Shown: positions 30,235-38,724, counted from the stretch's first letter. The stretch is DNA of 40,797 nt from JAGXIT01 sp964393815 (GCA_964393815.1 CAYMUP010000006.1:1-40797), one strand, 5' to 3'. Numbers and translations are program-made. Notes: a model not told the origin generated them from the letters alone.

Positions 30235-31393
30235 TTCCCACCTCCCAGATTATCGCAGCCAAATCTGCTGTTGCGTGCGGGCGAGCAAAACTATAAATGT
30301 TTTTTGCTAACTTCAACCGCTCTTTTGGATCAACAAGTAGGTGCGCAATGGTCTGTCTTATCAGTTCTGGCTGGGAAGATAGCGTATCTTCTTGCACCAA
30401 TATAACAGCTTTTTTCTCGGCATAAGCTTCGGCATTTTTGACTTGATGCCCTCCTGTCAGGAGTGGATTGGGCACAATGATGCTCGGCTTTGCCTGTGCG
30501 GCAAGCTCGGCAAAATTTGTTGCCCCTCCCCTGGCGACAACCAAATCGGCAGCACCGCTATACATATACATATCCGTCAGATAGTCTCGCACAATCACTC
30601 GACTTCTATCTCCTCTCGGGAGGCTTTTCGTGTACGCCTTACTGACTGCTGCCTCATGCTTGTTGCCAGCAGTGTGAATGACCGCTAGGTGCGGGAACTC
30701 CTCGAGTAACGTTGGCATGATGCTCACCATTGCCTGGTTTAATCGTGCCGCCCCAAGACCTCCTCCGGTAACCAAAATGATTTGTTCATATGCGTCCAAA
30801 CCAAGCTTTGTTCGGTAATTCCTACGCAGCTCTGCGGTAACCGGTTCGTAGCCGGCAGCGACTGGCACACCAACACTTATCGTCTTCTCTTTAGGGTATG
30901 GGTACAGGCTGGATTCTAGTGCGACGGCGTGTTTTGCCGCCCAACGCGCAATAATACGGTTCGCAAGACCAGGTATCGCATCTGAGTCGTGAGTTACGTA
31001 AGGTACGTGTCGAAGCGCAGCCGCCAGCCCTACAGGAACCCCTATAAAGCCGCCTTTACTAAAAACAACGTCTGGCTTAACCTTGCCAAGTAGTTGATAT
31101 GCCTCGACAAGCCCCCAAAGCACACGGAATCCGTCCCGTATGTTAAGGGCTACCGTCTTCACATCGAGGAGCTGTTTTATACCTTGACCGTGGTACCGAC
31201 GAAATTTACCTGCATGCACAGTGTGCATTGCGTCTACAATCTCATGCTCGCCCACGATAGACCCAAACACATCACCCTTCTGACCGATGTAGATGATTTC
31301 TGTGTCAGGATGTTCTTGCTTTAGCTCATGCGCGACCGCCAAGATTGGGGTGATATGCCCCCCTGACCCGCCGCCTGTCATAATTACTTTCAT
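30212..31393 (-). CDS. murG: UDP-GlcNAc transferase MurG (lipid II synthesis)
   Basis: 393 aa from the ATG at 31393 (MKVIMTGGGSGGHITPILAV), the canonical N-terminus with the glycine loop. Second-domain motifs VTGGGLGAARLNQ and the donor-binding block RGGATNFAELAAQAKPSIIV, then NPLLTGGHQVKNAEA are intact. MurG adds GlcNAc to lipid I on the inner face of the membrane. The longer in-frame reading upstream lies in ftsW and lacks family similarity. Its first 68 nt overlap the end of ftsW in another frame, and its end overlaps ftsQ. Confidence 0.96.
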   Translation of the reverse strand: MKVIMTGGGSGGHITPILAVAHELKQEHPDTEIIYIGQKGDVFGSIVGEHEIVDAMHTVHAGKFRRYHGQGIKQLLDVKTVALNIRDGFRVLWGLVEAYQLLGKVKPDVVFSKGGFIGVPVGLAAALRHVPYVTHDSDAIPGLANRIIARWAAKHAVALESSLYPYPKEKTISVGVPVAAGYEPVTAELRRNYRTKLGLDAYEQIILVTGGGLGAARLNQAMVSIMPTLLEEFPHLAVIHTAGNKHEAAVSKAYTKSLPRGDRSRVIVRDYLTDMYMYSGAADLVVARGGATNFAELAAQAKPSIIVPNPLLTGGHQVKNAEAYAEKKAVILVQEDTLSSQPELIRQTIAHLLVDPKERLKLAKNIYSFARPHATADLAAIIWEVGSVQEASD

Positions 31394-32609
31394 TATTTCT
31401 CCCCTGCCCTTGCCCTCCGCCGCCCGTTTGGCGTACAGAGGTAAAGCTAGTATACCGCGATATTTGATAGACAAGACCCAGTGCCGCCCCGACAAAGAGC
31501 ACACTAGTGCCACCATAGCTTACGAGTGGTAGCGTAATTCCCTTTAGTGGCAATAGTCCCATCATGGCACCCATATTTATTATAGCCTGTGTGCTTAACC
31601 ATGCCAGTATTCCGACCACAATCAGTTGGCTAAAGGTGTCGGGTGCCCGTTCAACGATGAGTCGAAGTCTTGCAAATAGCGCCACAAATAGCCCAAAAAG
31701 CACCATTGAACCAACAAACCCAAACTTTTCTGCATACACTGCAAATATCGAGTCGTTTTGTGCCTCGGGCAAATACCCATATGCCTGTACACTATTGCCC
31801 AGGCCAAGGCCAATTAACCCCCCCGACCCAACTGCAATGAGGGCCTGACATGCTTGGTAGCCTTCATGTGTTTGGCAGTTTTGCTCAGGGTTCATGTACG
31901 TTGCCAACCGCTCGCGTCGGTACTGCGTTGAGGAAATAGCCATAATTGTCCCAATTGCAACAATACCAAGTATCATCAGCAAATAACGAGGCTTCATGCC
32001 TGCCATAAATAGCATGACGCCTAGCATAGCGACGAGTACGCCCATTGATCCTAAGTCACTCTGCACGAAGGCAATCACCAACCCAACCACCCCGAGTCCA
32101 ATTCCAAGAGGTTTAAAGGTTTTTTGAAAGTCATTGATGCTACCGTCTCGCACTCTTTCGGCTAGGAAGCTGCTTACGACTATAAGCAGTGCAAACTTTA
32201 GGATTTCCACTGATTGCAACGAAAGAGCGCCAAATCGAATCCACCGATGTTGTGGGTATTCAGGCACAACAGGCGTTACGAGTGCAAGTAACGTCCCTAG
32301 TGCAGCGATACCGAGCAAAGTCCAACGAAATTGCCGAAGAAGAGCAAGCGGTATACGAGAGGTCACCGCAAACGCTATCATACTCAGCCCAATGGCCACT
32401 ATTTGTCTAGTCACAAAATTGCCACCACGGAACTCTTTAAGTGCAGGGCTTATCGAATAGATAATCACTAACCCAACCGAAACCAGCAAAAGCGCAGCAA
32501 CGACTAACCAGTAGTCGGGCCGGTGCGCCCTAGAACCATTCCCAAACGACTGCCTAGCTTGTCGTGCGACAGCGGGCCCACTTGTTCGTCGCTGTGCACT
32601 CACGCTCAT
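31326..32609 (-). CDS. ftsW: SEDS peptidoglycan polymerase FtsW
   Basis: 427 aa with about ten membrane segments after a basic cytoplasmic N-terminus. Family motifs: FVQSDLGSMGVLVAMLGVML, GGLIGLGLGNSVQAYGYLPE, AQNDSIFAVYAEKFGFVGS and SYGGTSVLFVGAALGLVYQI. FtsW polymerises lipid II at the septum with FtsI. Position between mraY and murG supports FtsW over RodA. It begins 4 nt inside the end of mraY (ATGA overlap). The C-terminal tail, Gly/Arg/Asn-rich (GGGGQGQGRNNESNYDRRR), is encoded by DNA that also encodes the MurG start. Confidence 0.95.
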   Translation of the reverse strand: MSVSAQRRTSGPAVARQARQSFGNGSRAHRPDYWLVVAALLLVSVGLVIIYSISPALKEFRGGNFVTRQIVAIGLSMIAFAVTSRIPLALLRQFRWTLLGIAALGTLLALVTPVVPEYPQHRWIRFGALSLQSVEILKFALLIVVSSFLAERVRDGSINDFQKTFKPLGIGLGVVGLVIAFVQSDLGSMGVLVAMLGVMLFMAGMKPRYLLMILGIVAIGTIMAISSTQYRRERLATYMNPEQNCQTHEGYQACQALIAVGSGGLIGLGLGNSVQAYGYLPEAQNDSIFAVYAEKFGFVGSMVLFGLFVALFARLRLIVERAPDTFSQLIVVGILAWLSTQAIINMGAMMGLLPLKGITLPLVSYGGTSVLFVGAALGLVYQISRYTSFTSVRQTGGGGQGQGRNNESNYDRRRVRGAYHPNLGGRA

Positions 32610-33652
32610 CCAAAACGCCCCATACAGAACAACGCAAGTCCTATAAGGCTAGAGATCATGCCAATCACCCAAAAACGCATCGTTACCTTCGTCTCTGGCC
32701 AACCAAGTGCTTCGAAATGATGATGTACCGGGGAAACACGGAATATCTTCTTTCCATGTCGAAGTTTCTTAGAGGTAACTTGCAAAATAACCGAACCCGC
32801 CTCGGCTACAAATACAGCGCCGATTACAGGCAGCAGGAGCACCGTGTCAGTAAACATCGCTACAACCCCTAGTGCTGTCCCAAGCGCAAAAGACCCAACA
32901 TCACCCATAAAAAATCGCGCTGGAAAGATATTGAACCAAGTATAGCTCATTAGCGCGCCAACAAGGGTCGCACAGAACCCTGCTATCCCGTACTTACCCT
33001 CGATAACAGCAATAACTGCATAGATTGCAAATGCAATCGTAGTCAGTCCGCCTGCTAGCCCGTCCAAACCATCGCTAATGTTTACCGCGTTCGCCGTCGC
33101 TACCACCACCAAAACAAAGAGCGGCACAATCAGCCATCCAAGTGTCAGACTAGCAGCCTGTATGCCTGGCAGCTGCACACTGTCAAATCCGAGTTTTGCA
33201 AAGAAATACCAGCCGCCCACCGCTGCGACGAGCGTCATAAGAAACAGCTTCACTTTCGGCGGCAAACCTGCCTTACCCTTGCCGTTACTTCGCAGGTTAA
33301 ACATATCGTCAACAAACCCAACCAATGCTGCTCCCGCAAACGCCGCAAGTGGCAACCAGGTTTCTTTGCGTTCAAGGTTAAATAAAAGTGTCAAAATTGA
33401 AACAGACAAGATAAAAATGACTCCCGCCATCGTCGGGATATGTCGTTTGTGCTTCTCTGCATGCAACTTCGCAATAATTGTTGCCGGTGCGCCTGTAACC
33501 GTGTCGGTTCGCGGCCGTTTCCAAAGCTGCCAGCGATACGCCAGCGTTGTGTACGGCACAGTCAAAATCGTACTGAGCAAAAAACCACAGACGCCGAGGA
33601 GCACTACCCGAAGGAGTTCACTGCCCTGTAACGTTACTTGTATAATATCCAT
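32606..33652 (-). CDS. mraY: Phospho-MurNAc-pentapeptide translocase MraY
   Basis: 348 aa, multi-pass membrane enzyme. Motifs: GFVDDMFNLRSNGKGKAGLP in place of the common DDxxK region, NAVNISDGLDGLAGGLTTIA, FPARFFMGDVGSFALGTALG with the catalytic Asp, and PVHHHFEALGWPETKVTMRF near the C-terminus. It joins UDP-MurNAc-pentapeptide to undecaprenyl phosphate, giving lipid I. Position between ftsI and ftsW is standard. Overlaps ftsW by 4 nt. Confidence 0.96.
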   Translation of the reverse strand: MDIIQVTLQGSELLRVVLLGVCGFLLSTILTVPYTTLAYRWQLWKRPRTDTVTGAPATIIAKLHAEKHKRHIPTMAGVIFILSVSILTLLFNLERKETWLPLAAFAGAALVGFVDDMFNLRSNGKGKAGLPPKVKLFLMTLVAAVGGWYFFAKLGFDSVQLPGIQAASLTLGWLIVPLFVLVVVATANAVNISDGLDGLAGGLTTIAFAIYAVIAVIEGKYGIAGFCATLVGALMSYTWFNIFPARFFMGDVGSFALGTALGVVAMFTDTVLLLPVIGAVFVAEAGSVILQVTSKKLRHGKKIFRVSPVHHHFEALGWPETKVTMRFWVIGMISSLIGLALFCMGRFG

Positions 33653-33722
33653 TTTTTTCTTTCTCTTTCTGCTTCAATTCTTGGTCTTAAGTATACGCTT
33701 ACGTGATACTATTTAAAAACTT

Positions 33723-35501
33723 TTACTTCTTTGGCTCCACGTCATAATTATTTATGAGCATGTGGGCAATTTCCGCAAAAAGCGGTTGGCCAGTCTGAGC
33801 GCCTGCATAACCACTATAGCCGTGCGGTTCAATGTTATAGACGACAATTGTATACTGCGGTTTATCACCGCCCACATAGCCCATGAATGTACCGTTAAAG
33901 TTATCTGTTTGATAGCCACCGCCCGTTTTTGCAATCTCTGCTGTTCCCGTTTTGCCACCCACGCTATACTGAGAGCCAAAATCCATATATTTGAACCCTG
34001 CTCGAACGTGCGATGCTGTCACGTAGTCCAGTAGCTCCACCATGTCCTTGCTTGTCTGCGCCGACACAACTCCACTTTTTACCACTGCTGGCTCTGTCTT
34101 GGTTTGCTTTCCAGCGGTGTCTGTTTGTGAGGCAACAAGATAGGGTTGATAGTAGGTGCCACCATTTACGATTGCACTCAGCGCCGACCCCATCTGCAGC
34201 GCCGTGGCGTTATAAGCCTGACCAAATGACATGTTTGCATAGGTAAGATTAATTCCGGCGCCATTATCTGCTGCCTCAGGTACATAGCCAGTGCTCTCAT
34301 ACCCCTGCTCTACCCCTGTCTGCTTGCTAAGCTGGTAGTGATTCACAAAGTAATCATAGAGTTTCCCCCGCCCAGAATCATTGAGCCGGCCGCCACCCAT
34401 CTGCATGAGCACCCAGGTTGCACCTGTGTTTAGCGACTTATCAAGCAAACTCTGAACGCTCTGCGGTCCACTGCCCATGCCTTCGGCCACATTCAGCACC
34501 TTGGCTCCATCAATAGTCCATTTACCTGGATCCGAGTAGCCACTGTTTTTGGTGATTGCACCCGTATCTATCCCAGCAGCCACAGTCAGGACCTTCGTGA
34601 TGGATCCAGGTTCGATAGCATTAGTCACAACTGCGTTTTGGAACACATTGCCATCTTGCACTTTTTGGAACTGAGCCGGATCATATGTCGGATAGTTTGC
34701 CATCGCTTTAATCGCTCCGGTTTGTGTTTCAAGCACTACCGCGCTAACTGTTTTCGACCTAAACTTTTCCTGTGTCCGTTTAATTATATCCTCGAGTTGC
34801 GCCTGCATGCCGACATTTATCGTCAATGTTAAATCACGGCCTGGCACGGGCTTTCGAGACAAATTATCATCACTTGCTGCCAGTGGCACACCATTTACAT
34901 CTGTCACGCTTTTGAGCCAGCCTGTCGTACCTGTCAGCGTTTTGTTCATGGCTTGTTCCAGACCGTACTTCCCCTTACCCTCCTCGTCAACAAACCCAAG
35001 TAGCTGTGCCGCCATGGTGCCCTGCGGGTAGGTACGATAATTTCGCTCTTGCGTGCCAATGCCAGGAAATTTATATGATAAAACTTGCTTGCTCTGGGCT
35101 TTTGAAAGTCGCTTCGCGAGCACGACGTACTTTTTGTTTTTTAGGGTAAGCAGCTCTTTAATCTCTGTTTCATTGCCTCCGACAATTGGCGCTAACTTCC
35201 GAGCTACTTTTGCCGCATCTTTGACGATGGTCGGGTCGCCATACAGAGTAAACAACCGCTGGTTTGTTACAAGCGGCAATGTCTCGCCGTCGCTTTGCAC
35301 TGCATAAATTGTTCCCCTCTCTGGCATAACTTCATACTCGTGCACCTGATCATTCCGTGCTGCAGTCTTAAAATGGTCATAACGAATGACTTGTAGATAA
35401 AAAAGACGTACCGTAAATACGCCGAAGATTACCAGTAGCGCCGCGTACCACAAGCGCGCTCGGGTTATGGAAGATTCTTCTATGCCATCACCGTTTTGCA
35501 T
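33723..35501 (-). CDS. ftsI: Septal transpeptidase FtsI (class B penicillin-binding protein)
   Basis: 592 aa. A single N-terminal membrane helix (LWYAALLVIFGVFTVRLFYL), dimerisation domain with RGTIYAVQSDGETLPLVTNQ, and the transpeptidase domain with the nucleophile motif EPGSITKVLTVAAG (Ser near residue 298), SLNTGATW and KTGTAEIAKTGGGYQ (near 516). All three active-site motifs are intact, so it should crosslink septal peptidoglycan. No PASTA domains are present. Start at 35501 is 33 nt after the ftsL-like stop. Position after ftsL and before mraY fits FtsI. Confidence 0.95.
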   Translation of the reverse strand: MQNGDGIEESSITRARLWYAALLVIFGVFTVRLFYLQVIRYDHFKTAARNDQVHEYEVMPERGTIYAVQSDGETLPLVTNQRLFTLYGDPTIVKDAAKVARKLAPIVGGNETEIKELLTLKNKKYVVLAKRLSKAQSKQVLSYKFPGIGTQERNYRTYPQGTMAAQLLGFVDEEGKGKYGLEQAMNKTLTGTTGWLKSVTDVNGVPLAASDDNLSRKPVPGRDLTLTINVGMQAQLEDIIKRTQEKFRSKTVSAVVLETQTGAIKAMANYPTYDPAQFQKVQDGNVFQNAVVTNAIEPGSITKVLTVAAGIDTGAITKNSGYSDPGKWTIDGAKVLNVAEGMGSGPQSVQSLLDKSLNTGATWVLMQMGGGRLNDSGRGKLYDYFVNHYQLSKQTGVEQGYESTGYVPEAADNGAGINLTYANMSFGQAYNATALQMGSALSAIVNGGTYYQPYLVASQTDTAGKQTKTEPAVVKSGVVSAQTSKDMVELLDYVTASHVRAGFKYMDFGSQYSVGGKTGTAEIAKTGGGYQTDNFNGTFMGYVGGDKPQYTIVVYNIEPHGYSGYAGAQTGQPLFAEIAHMLINNYDVEPKK

Positions 35502-35534
35502 AATCGAAGTCTAAGTATACAGGAAGTACGCGCC

Positions 35535-35879
35535 CTAGCGTACGCTTGCGACTGGCGCTACAGAAGTCATAGCTTTTGCTTCGGCACTTACGCGTACTCG
35601 GTCGAGGGCGCGAAGGCGTGCAGAGGCAACCGCAAGATCATCGTGCTTACTCTGCAATGATGTTTTTTCCTGCTCAAGGTTATTTATTGTGTAGCCGTAG
35701 GCATTGGTTTTTGTTACTTGTGTTAGATACAGTAGCCCAAGCAAGCATGCCAGGACAATCAGCACAACGCTGTTGCTGACTGGGCCAAGCCGCTTGTCTC
35801 TCGGACGAAAACTGACCGAATTTTGATTGCGCATCGCTACCTGCTGGCGGCCAAACGCAACCGTACTTGAATACGTCAT
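35535..35879 (-). CDS. FtsL-like divisome protein
   Basis: 114 aa. Cytoplasmic basic N-terminus (residues 1-35), one membrane segment (VVLIVLACLLGLLYLTQV, about 38-55), then a short coiled coil (NLEQEKTSLQSKHDDLAVAS). FtsL proteins have little sequence conservation but exactly this architecture, and it sits between rsmH and ftsI as ftsL does in dcw clusters. Assignment is by topology and position rather than motif. Confidence 0.75.
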   Translation of the reverse strand: MTYSSTVAFGRQQVAMRNQNSVSFRPRDKRLGPVSNSVVLIVLACLLGLLYLTQVTKTNAYGYTINNLEQEKTSLQSKHDDLAVASARLRALDRVRVSAEAKAMTSVAPVASVR

Positions 35880-35917
35880 AAGCTCTTCTTATGTTTTTAG
35901 TTTGATGTTTGTTTTTG

Positions 35918-35954
35918 CTCTCTGTGGCCGAGCATATACGTCGACCACAGAGAG
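35918..35954. repeat. Inverted repeat between rsmH and the ftsL-like gene
   Basis: Perfect 10-bp arms CTCTCTGTGG and CCACAGAGAG around 17 nt. On the minus strand it is followed by CAAAAACAAAC rather than T, so it is not a standard terminator. It could partially attenuate the operon or protect mRNA ends. Confidence 0.55.
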
Positions 35955-35967
35955 AATCTAGCGTTTG

Positions 35968-36027
35968 CTAGCCCACTTTAACGCGGACTTTGTACGCACG
36001 GGAACTACTTTTTACGCGAATTGGCAT
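35968..36027 (-). CDS. Possible 19-aa basic peptide overlapping the rsmH end
   Basis: An ATG at 36027, within the last codons of rsmH in another frame, opens a 19-residue peptide, MPIRVKSSSRAYKVRVKVG, ended by TAG. AAAGGAA lies about 9 nt upstream, a suitable ribosome binding site. Composition (Lys/Arg/Val/Ser) is unlike random read-through, and a hairpin follows. It may be a small translated element for coupling to ftsL. Confidence 0.3.
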   Translation of the reverse strand: MPIRVKSSSRAYKVRVKVG

Positions 36028-36931
36028 ATTGGTCGTTCCTTTCTTGTTTGTTTATTTTTGCTACGACCCGAAGCTTAGCACTTCGAGCACGCGGATTGGA
36101 AGCAATTTCAGCGTCACTGGCAGTGACGGGTTTTTTGGTCAACTGTCTGTAGTCGGCATCGTATCGTTCGCCACTGACCCGAGCGAACGCTTGTTTAACA
36201 ATACGGTCTTCTAGGCTATGAAAGGTAATGACGCCTAATCGCCCACCAGGCGCAAGGAGCTTGAGCCAATAGTCGAGAGCAGCCTCTAACTGTCCTAGCT
36301 CATCGTTTACGGCAATGCGAAGCGCCTGAAAGCTCTTTGTTGCTGGATGTACCCTGCCCCTTCGAGGCAGCACACTGGCAATCACATCGGCAAGCTGCGT
36401 TGTCGTCGCCATCGGACGAGCAGACACAATTGCACGCGCAATTTTGCGAGCTTGGATCTCTTCACCGTAACGACGAAGTAAACTCGCGAGCTCTGGCTCG
36501 TCCATATCATTGACAATGGTTGCAGCCGTTACTTTTGACCGTTTATCCATGCGCATATCTAGCGGTCCTTCCGCTCGAAAACTAAAACCACGTTCAGCGT
36601 CGTCAAGATGCACTGAAGACACCCCGATATCCGCTAGTACCAAGTCAAACTGCCGCCCAGCCTGAGCGAGTTCCTGACTTGCCGACAAAAAATCGGCATG
36701 CATGAGCTGAGCACCGTCGTGCTCAAAGTGTTGAAGCGCCGCAATCGCCGTATCGTCGCGGTCCACTAAAACCGCTTGACCAGGTGCACGCGTTCGCTCA
36801 AGCACCGCCGATGCGTGCCCGCCGTATCCAGCCGTGACATCGAGATATGACTCGCTTTTCTTTGGCTGCATATGCTCAAGCACTGCGTCTAGCAGTACTG
36901 GTACATGTTGTGTTGTGATTTTTGAGTGCAT
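36005..36931 (-). CDS. rsmH: 16S rRNA (cytosine1402-N4)-methyltransferase RsmH (MraW)
   Basis: 308 aa from the ATG at 36931 (MHSKITTQHVPVLLDAVLEH), the standard N-terminus. SAM-binding motif ESYLDVTAGYGGHASAVLER, VLADIGVSSVHLDDAERGFS, LDMRMDKRSK and GVITFHSLEDRIVKQAFARV are all typical. RsmH modifies C1402 in the ribosomal P site. An in-frame upstream extension reaches 37114, but its sequence is low-complexity and unlike the family. It is separated from mraZ by a long leader. Confidence 0.96.
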   Translation of the reverse strand: MHSKITTQHVPVLLDAVLEHMQPKKSESYLDVTAGYGGHASAVLERTRAPGQAVLVDRDDTAIAALQHFEHDGAQLMHADFLSASQELAQAGRQFDLVLADIGVSSVHLDDAERGFSFRAEGPLDMRMDKRSKVTAATIVNDMDEPELASLLRRYGEEIQARKIARAIVSARPMATTTQLADVIASVLPRRGRVHPATKSFQALRIAVNDELGQLEAALDYWLKLLAPGGRLGVITFHSLEDRIVKQAFARVSGERYDADYRQLTKKPVTASDAEIASNPRARSAKLRVVAKINKQERNDQYANSRKK

Positions 36932-37634
36932 ACGCACGTTTTTTGTTTTTTTGCGGTATCCGTTCCTGCTTCTTAACTTAAAGTCCATCAACTCGTCTCG
37001 CATGGCGCGCCGACGAACTTTTTTCTTGAAAAAGCAAAGGGTACCTTCTTTTGTTTTTATTTGGTGATTTTTGTTTGTCTTCGCTGTCAACGTCTCTTCG
37101 CAGGGAGACATCACACAGCATTTTATGTATCACCTATTCAGCAACCAGCTTTTTGTTTTGTGTACGTAGTTTTTGTTTTTATTTCCCCCGCTACACGAGT
37201 TTTACCGAGCGGAGGGTGTTTTAAAGGCCGTATGTATAGAAGTTTGTTAAACGAGACTTTTTATTAAAAATCTTGTACTTCCGACTTCCTTTAAAACGTT
37301 TTTTTAAGTTGAGAGACTTATGTGAGGTGGAGTTTTGGGAGGTGTTTTAAGTGGAAAGAACCAAGGCTTTTTTATAGTGGTGCCTTCGTGTGTCCACTTG
37401 CTGATTGCCGAATAGGTGATCCTAAATCTCAAGATAACCCTTTACATGGTTTTCTCGACGCGCCGGGCAAGAATGTCATTTTTGCTCGGGCTGCTCTTTC
37501 CAGCCTGTGACTAGAAAAAGTCGATTTCGGTGTATTCGTTACAGTAACGATCAATGTTACCTGATCAATTACTTTTGCTTACTTCGCCGGATTGTTAAAG
37601 GGCTTTTTTTAAATATCAAATAGGCCACTATGCT
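36932..37634. other. 703-nt spacer between mraZ and rsmH
   Basis: Unusually long for two genes that normally abut. On the transcribed (minus) strand it is rich in A (AAAACAAAAG-like words recur near 36950, 37050 and 37170) and holds no ORF with recognisable protein character. The A-rich words may serve as unstructured leader or ribosome standby sites. No terminator with a clear U tract was seen. Confidence 0.4.
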
Positions 37635-37997
37635 CTATTCGACCGCCATTAAACGCCAATATTTTCCGACAGACACAGCGGCGACCTCTTTGGTAATCCC
37701 CGCATAATCCAGCAAATGCTGTTCTAGCGTGATTCGCCCCTGTTTGCCGTCCAGTGACTGTTCTACCTTCCCCATTCGGAATTGCACATTTAGGTCGGCC
37801 GTTCGCTCGTCTAGGATATCTCCTTCGAGCCGCGGTTCCACCAAATTGTCCCAGACCCCTTTCGGGTACAGGTGCAGGTAGGTGCCAAATCCACGGGTTA
37901 TGACTGCCCCACTCGCGAAGGTGTCTCGAAGCTCGGTCGGTATGGTTAACCGTCGCTTGTCATCGAGTTTCCGCTGGAAGTAGTCCACCTGTGTCAT
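37635..37997 (-). CDS. mraZ: Transcriptional regulator MraZ
   Basis: 120 aa with the two AbrB-like half-repeats of MraZ: YFQRKLDDKRRLTIPTELRD near the N-terminus and SLDGKQGRITLEQHLLDYAG in the second half. MraZ forms a ring that binds direct repeats of TGGG-type boxes upstream of its own gene and represses the dcw cluster. Such boxes are present at 38104-38149. It is the first gene of the cluster. Somewhat shorter than E. coli MraZ (152 aa) but both repeats are complete. Confidence 0.93.
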   Translation of the reverse strand: MTQVDYFQRKLDDKRRLTIPTELRDTFASGAVITRGFGTYLHLYPKGVWDNLVEPRLEGDILDERTADLNVQFRMGKVEQSLDGKQGRITLEQHLLDYAGITKEVAAVSVGKYWRLMAVE

Positions 37998-38103
37998 GGC
38001 TTGTTTGTTAAGTAACCCTTTTGTTGATGGTTTTTGTTTGCGAGCATCTCGTTTGGAGCTGTTAAAAGCATTTGAGACGGTAGGATGCCTATTTTGATGG
38101 GCT

Positions 38104-38149
38104 ACCTACGTTTACCCACTGCGAACAGTTTACTACCCACTTTCACCCA
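38104..38149 (-). promoter_or_regulatory. MraZ-box array upstream of mraZ
   Basis: On the minus strand TGGGT occurs at 38149-38145, 38139-38135 and 38118-38114, with TAGGT at 38108-38104: spacings of 10, 21 and 10 bp, so all lie on one face of the helix. This is the known MraZ operator layout (TGGGN repeats every 10 bp). It lies about 110-150 nt before the mraZ start. A TAAAAT box at about 38160-38165 could be the -10 of the controlled promoter. Confidence 0.75.
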
Positions 38150-38484
38150 CATCAATACACATTTTATGAAAAAGGTGGTGCTATTTACACCACTTTTCCA
38201 CATATCCTGGGGATAACTCGGCCCCCATCCTCGCACTCTTGTCCCTACGATATTGAAACTAGATGCCCGTAACACGGGCTAACTCATATCAAACTCACGC
38301 ACAGCTACATTCTATAATTTATTCCCATGATCTATGGGTTTAGAATGAGCGTAGGCCCTCCATAAAGCATAGAATCCGAAACAAATTCGGAATGAAGGCA
38401 ACCAGTTTATGTGTCGTCATCATTTAGCTTGACTGGGAGTCCAGCCGCAAAGCTAGGGCAAGCATATCCCTCTCTTCTCTGAAA
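38150..38484. other. 335-nt region with serial stem-loops and DnaA-box-like pair
   Basis: Contains GTGGTG/CACCAC hairpin at 38173-38193, TTTTCCACA (38194-38202) facing TGGGGATAA (38208-38216), then stem-loops GCCCGT-AAC-ACGGGC (38265-38279), CCCAT/ATGGG (38324-38338), TCCGAA/TTCGGA (38375-38391) and TAGCTT/AAGCTA enclosing GACT/AGTC (38425-38455). No protein gene. It may encode an RNA upstream of mraZ or be a leader. Confidence 0.4.
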
Positions 38485-38724
38485 TTACACCCCGGTGACA
38501 GCGGTGCGGCGAGCGATCGCGGTGATGGCATGGCCATGAAGCGTTTCCGCCTCGCGGAGTTGCAGCGTGTGGACACCTTCATAATGCACAGGCATGGCAT
38601 ACGCCACTTTTATCAGTTCACTGCTGCTCTTTGCAATAGTGACTAAAAGTGTCGCCACCGCTAGGTATAGCCCAAGGTGAAGATGTAAATGCTGAATTTT
38701 TTGTTTTTTGTGTTTTTTTGACAT
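38485..38724 (-). CDS. Small single-span membrane protein (79 aa)
   Basis: Basic N-terminus (MSKKHKKQKIQHLHLHLGLY) followed by a moderately hydrophobic segment (LYLAVATLLVTIAKSS) and a polar, His-containing C-terminus (MPVHYEGVHTLQLREAETLH). An uncleaved anchor is the simplest reading, though the hydrophobic part could be a signal peptide. Family unknown. T-rich leader on the plus strand, so A-rich start region on the coding strand. It lies upstream of the mraZ control region. Confidence 0.55.
   Translation of the reverse strand: MSKKHKKQKIQHLHLHLGLYLAVATLLVTIAKSSSELIKVAYAMPVHYEGVHTLQLREAETLHGHAITAIARRTAVTGV

Noticed and set aside
31394..31516. N-terminal extension of MurG
   Set aside because: It is the antisense-free read-through of ftsW coding sequence; the universal MurG N-terminus starts at 31393.
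33078..33716. 212-aa plus-strand ORF opposite mraY
   Set aside because: Antisense shadow of a membrane protein gene; composition is that of complementary codons.
36932..37114. N-terminal extension of RsmH to 37114
   Set aside because: The extension is low-complexity and basic with no counterpart in RsmH; the canonical start sequence begins at 36931.
38173..38193. Additional copy of the cluster palindrome before mraZ
   Set aside because: Only GTGGTG/CACCAC is shared; the TCAAA/TTTGA part is missing and the centre is 7-8 nt. Probably an unrelated hairpin.
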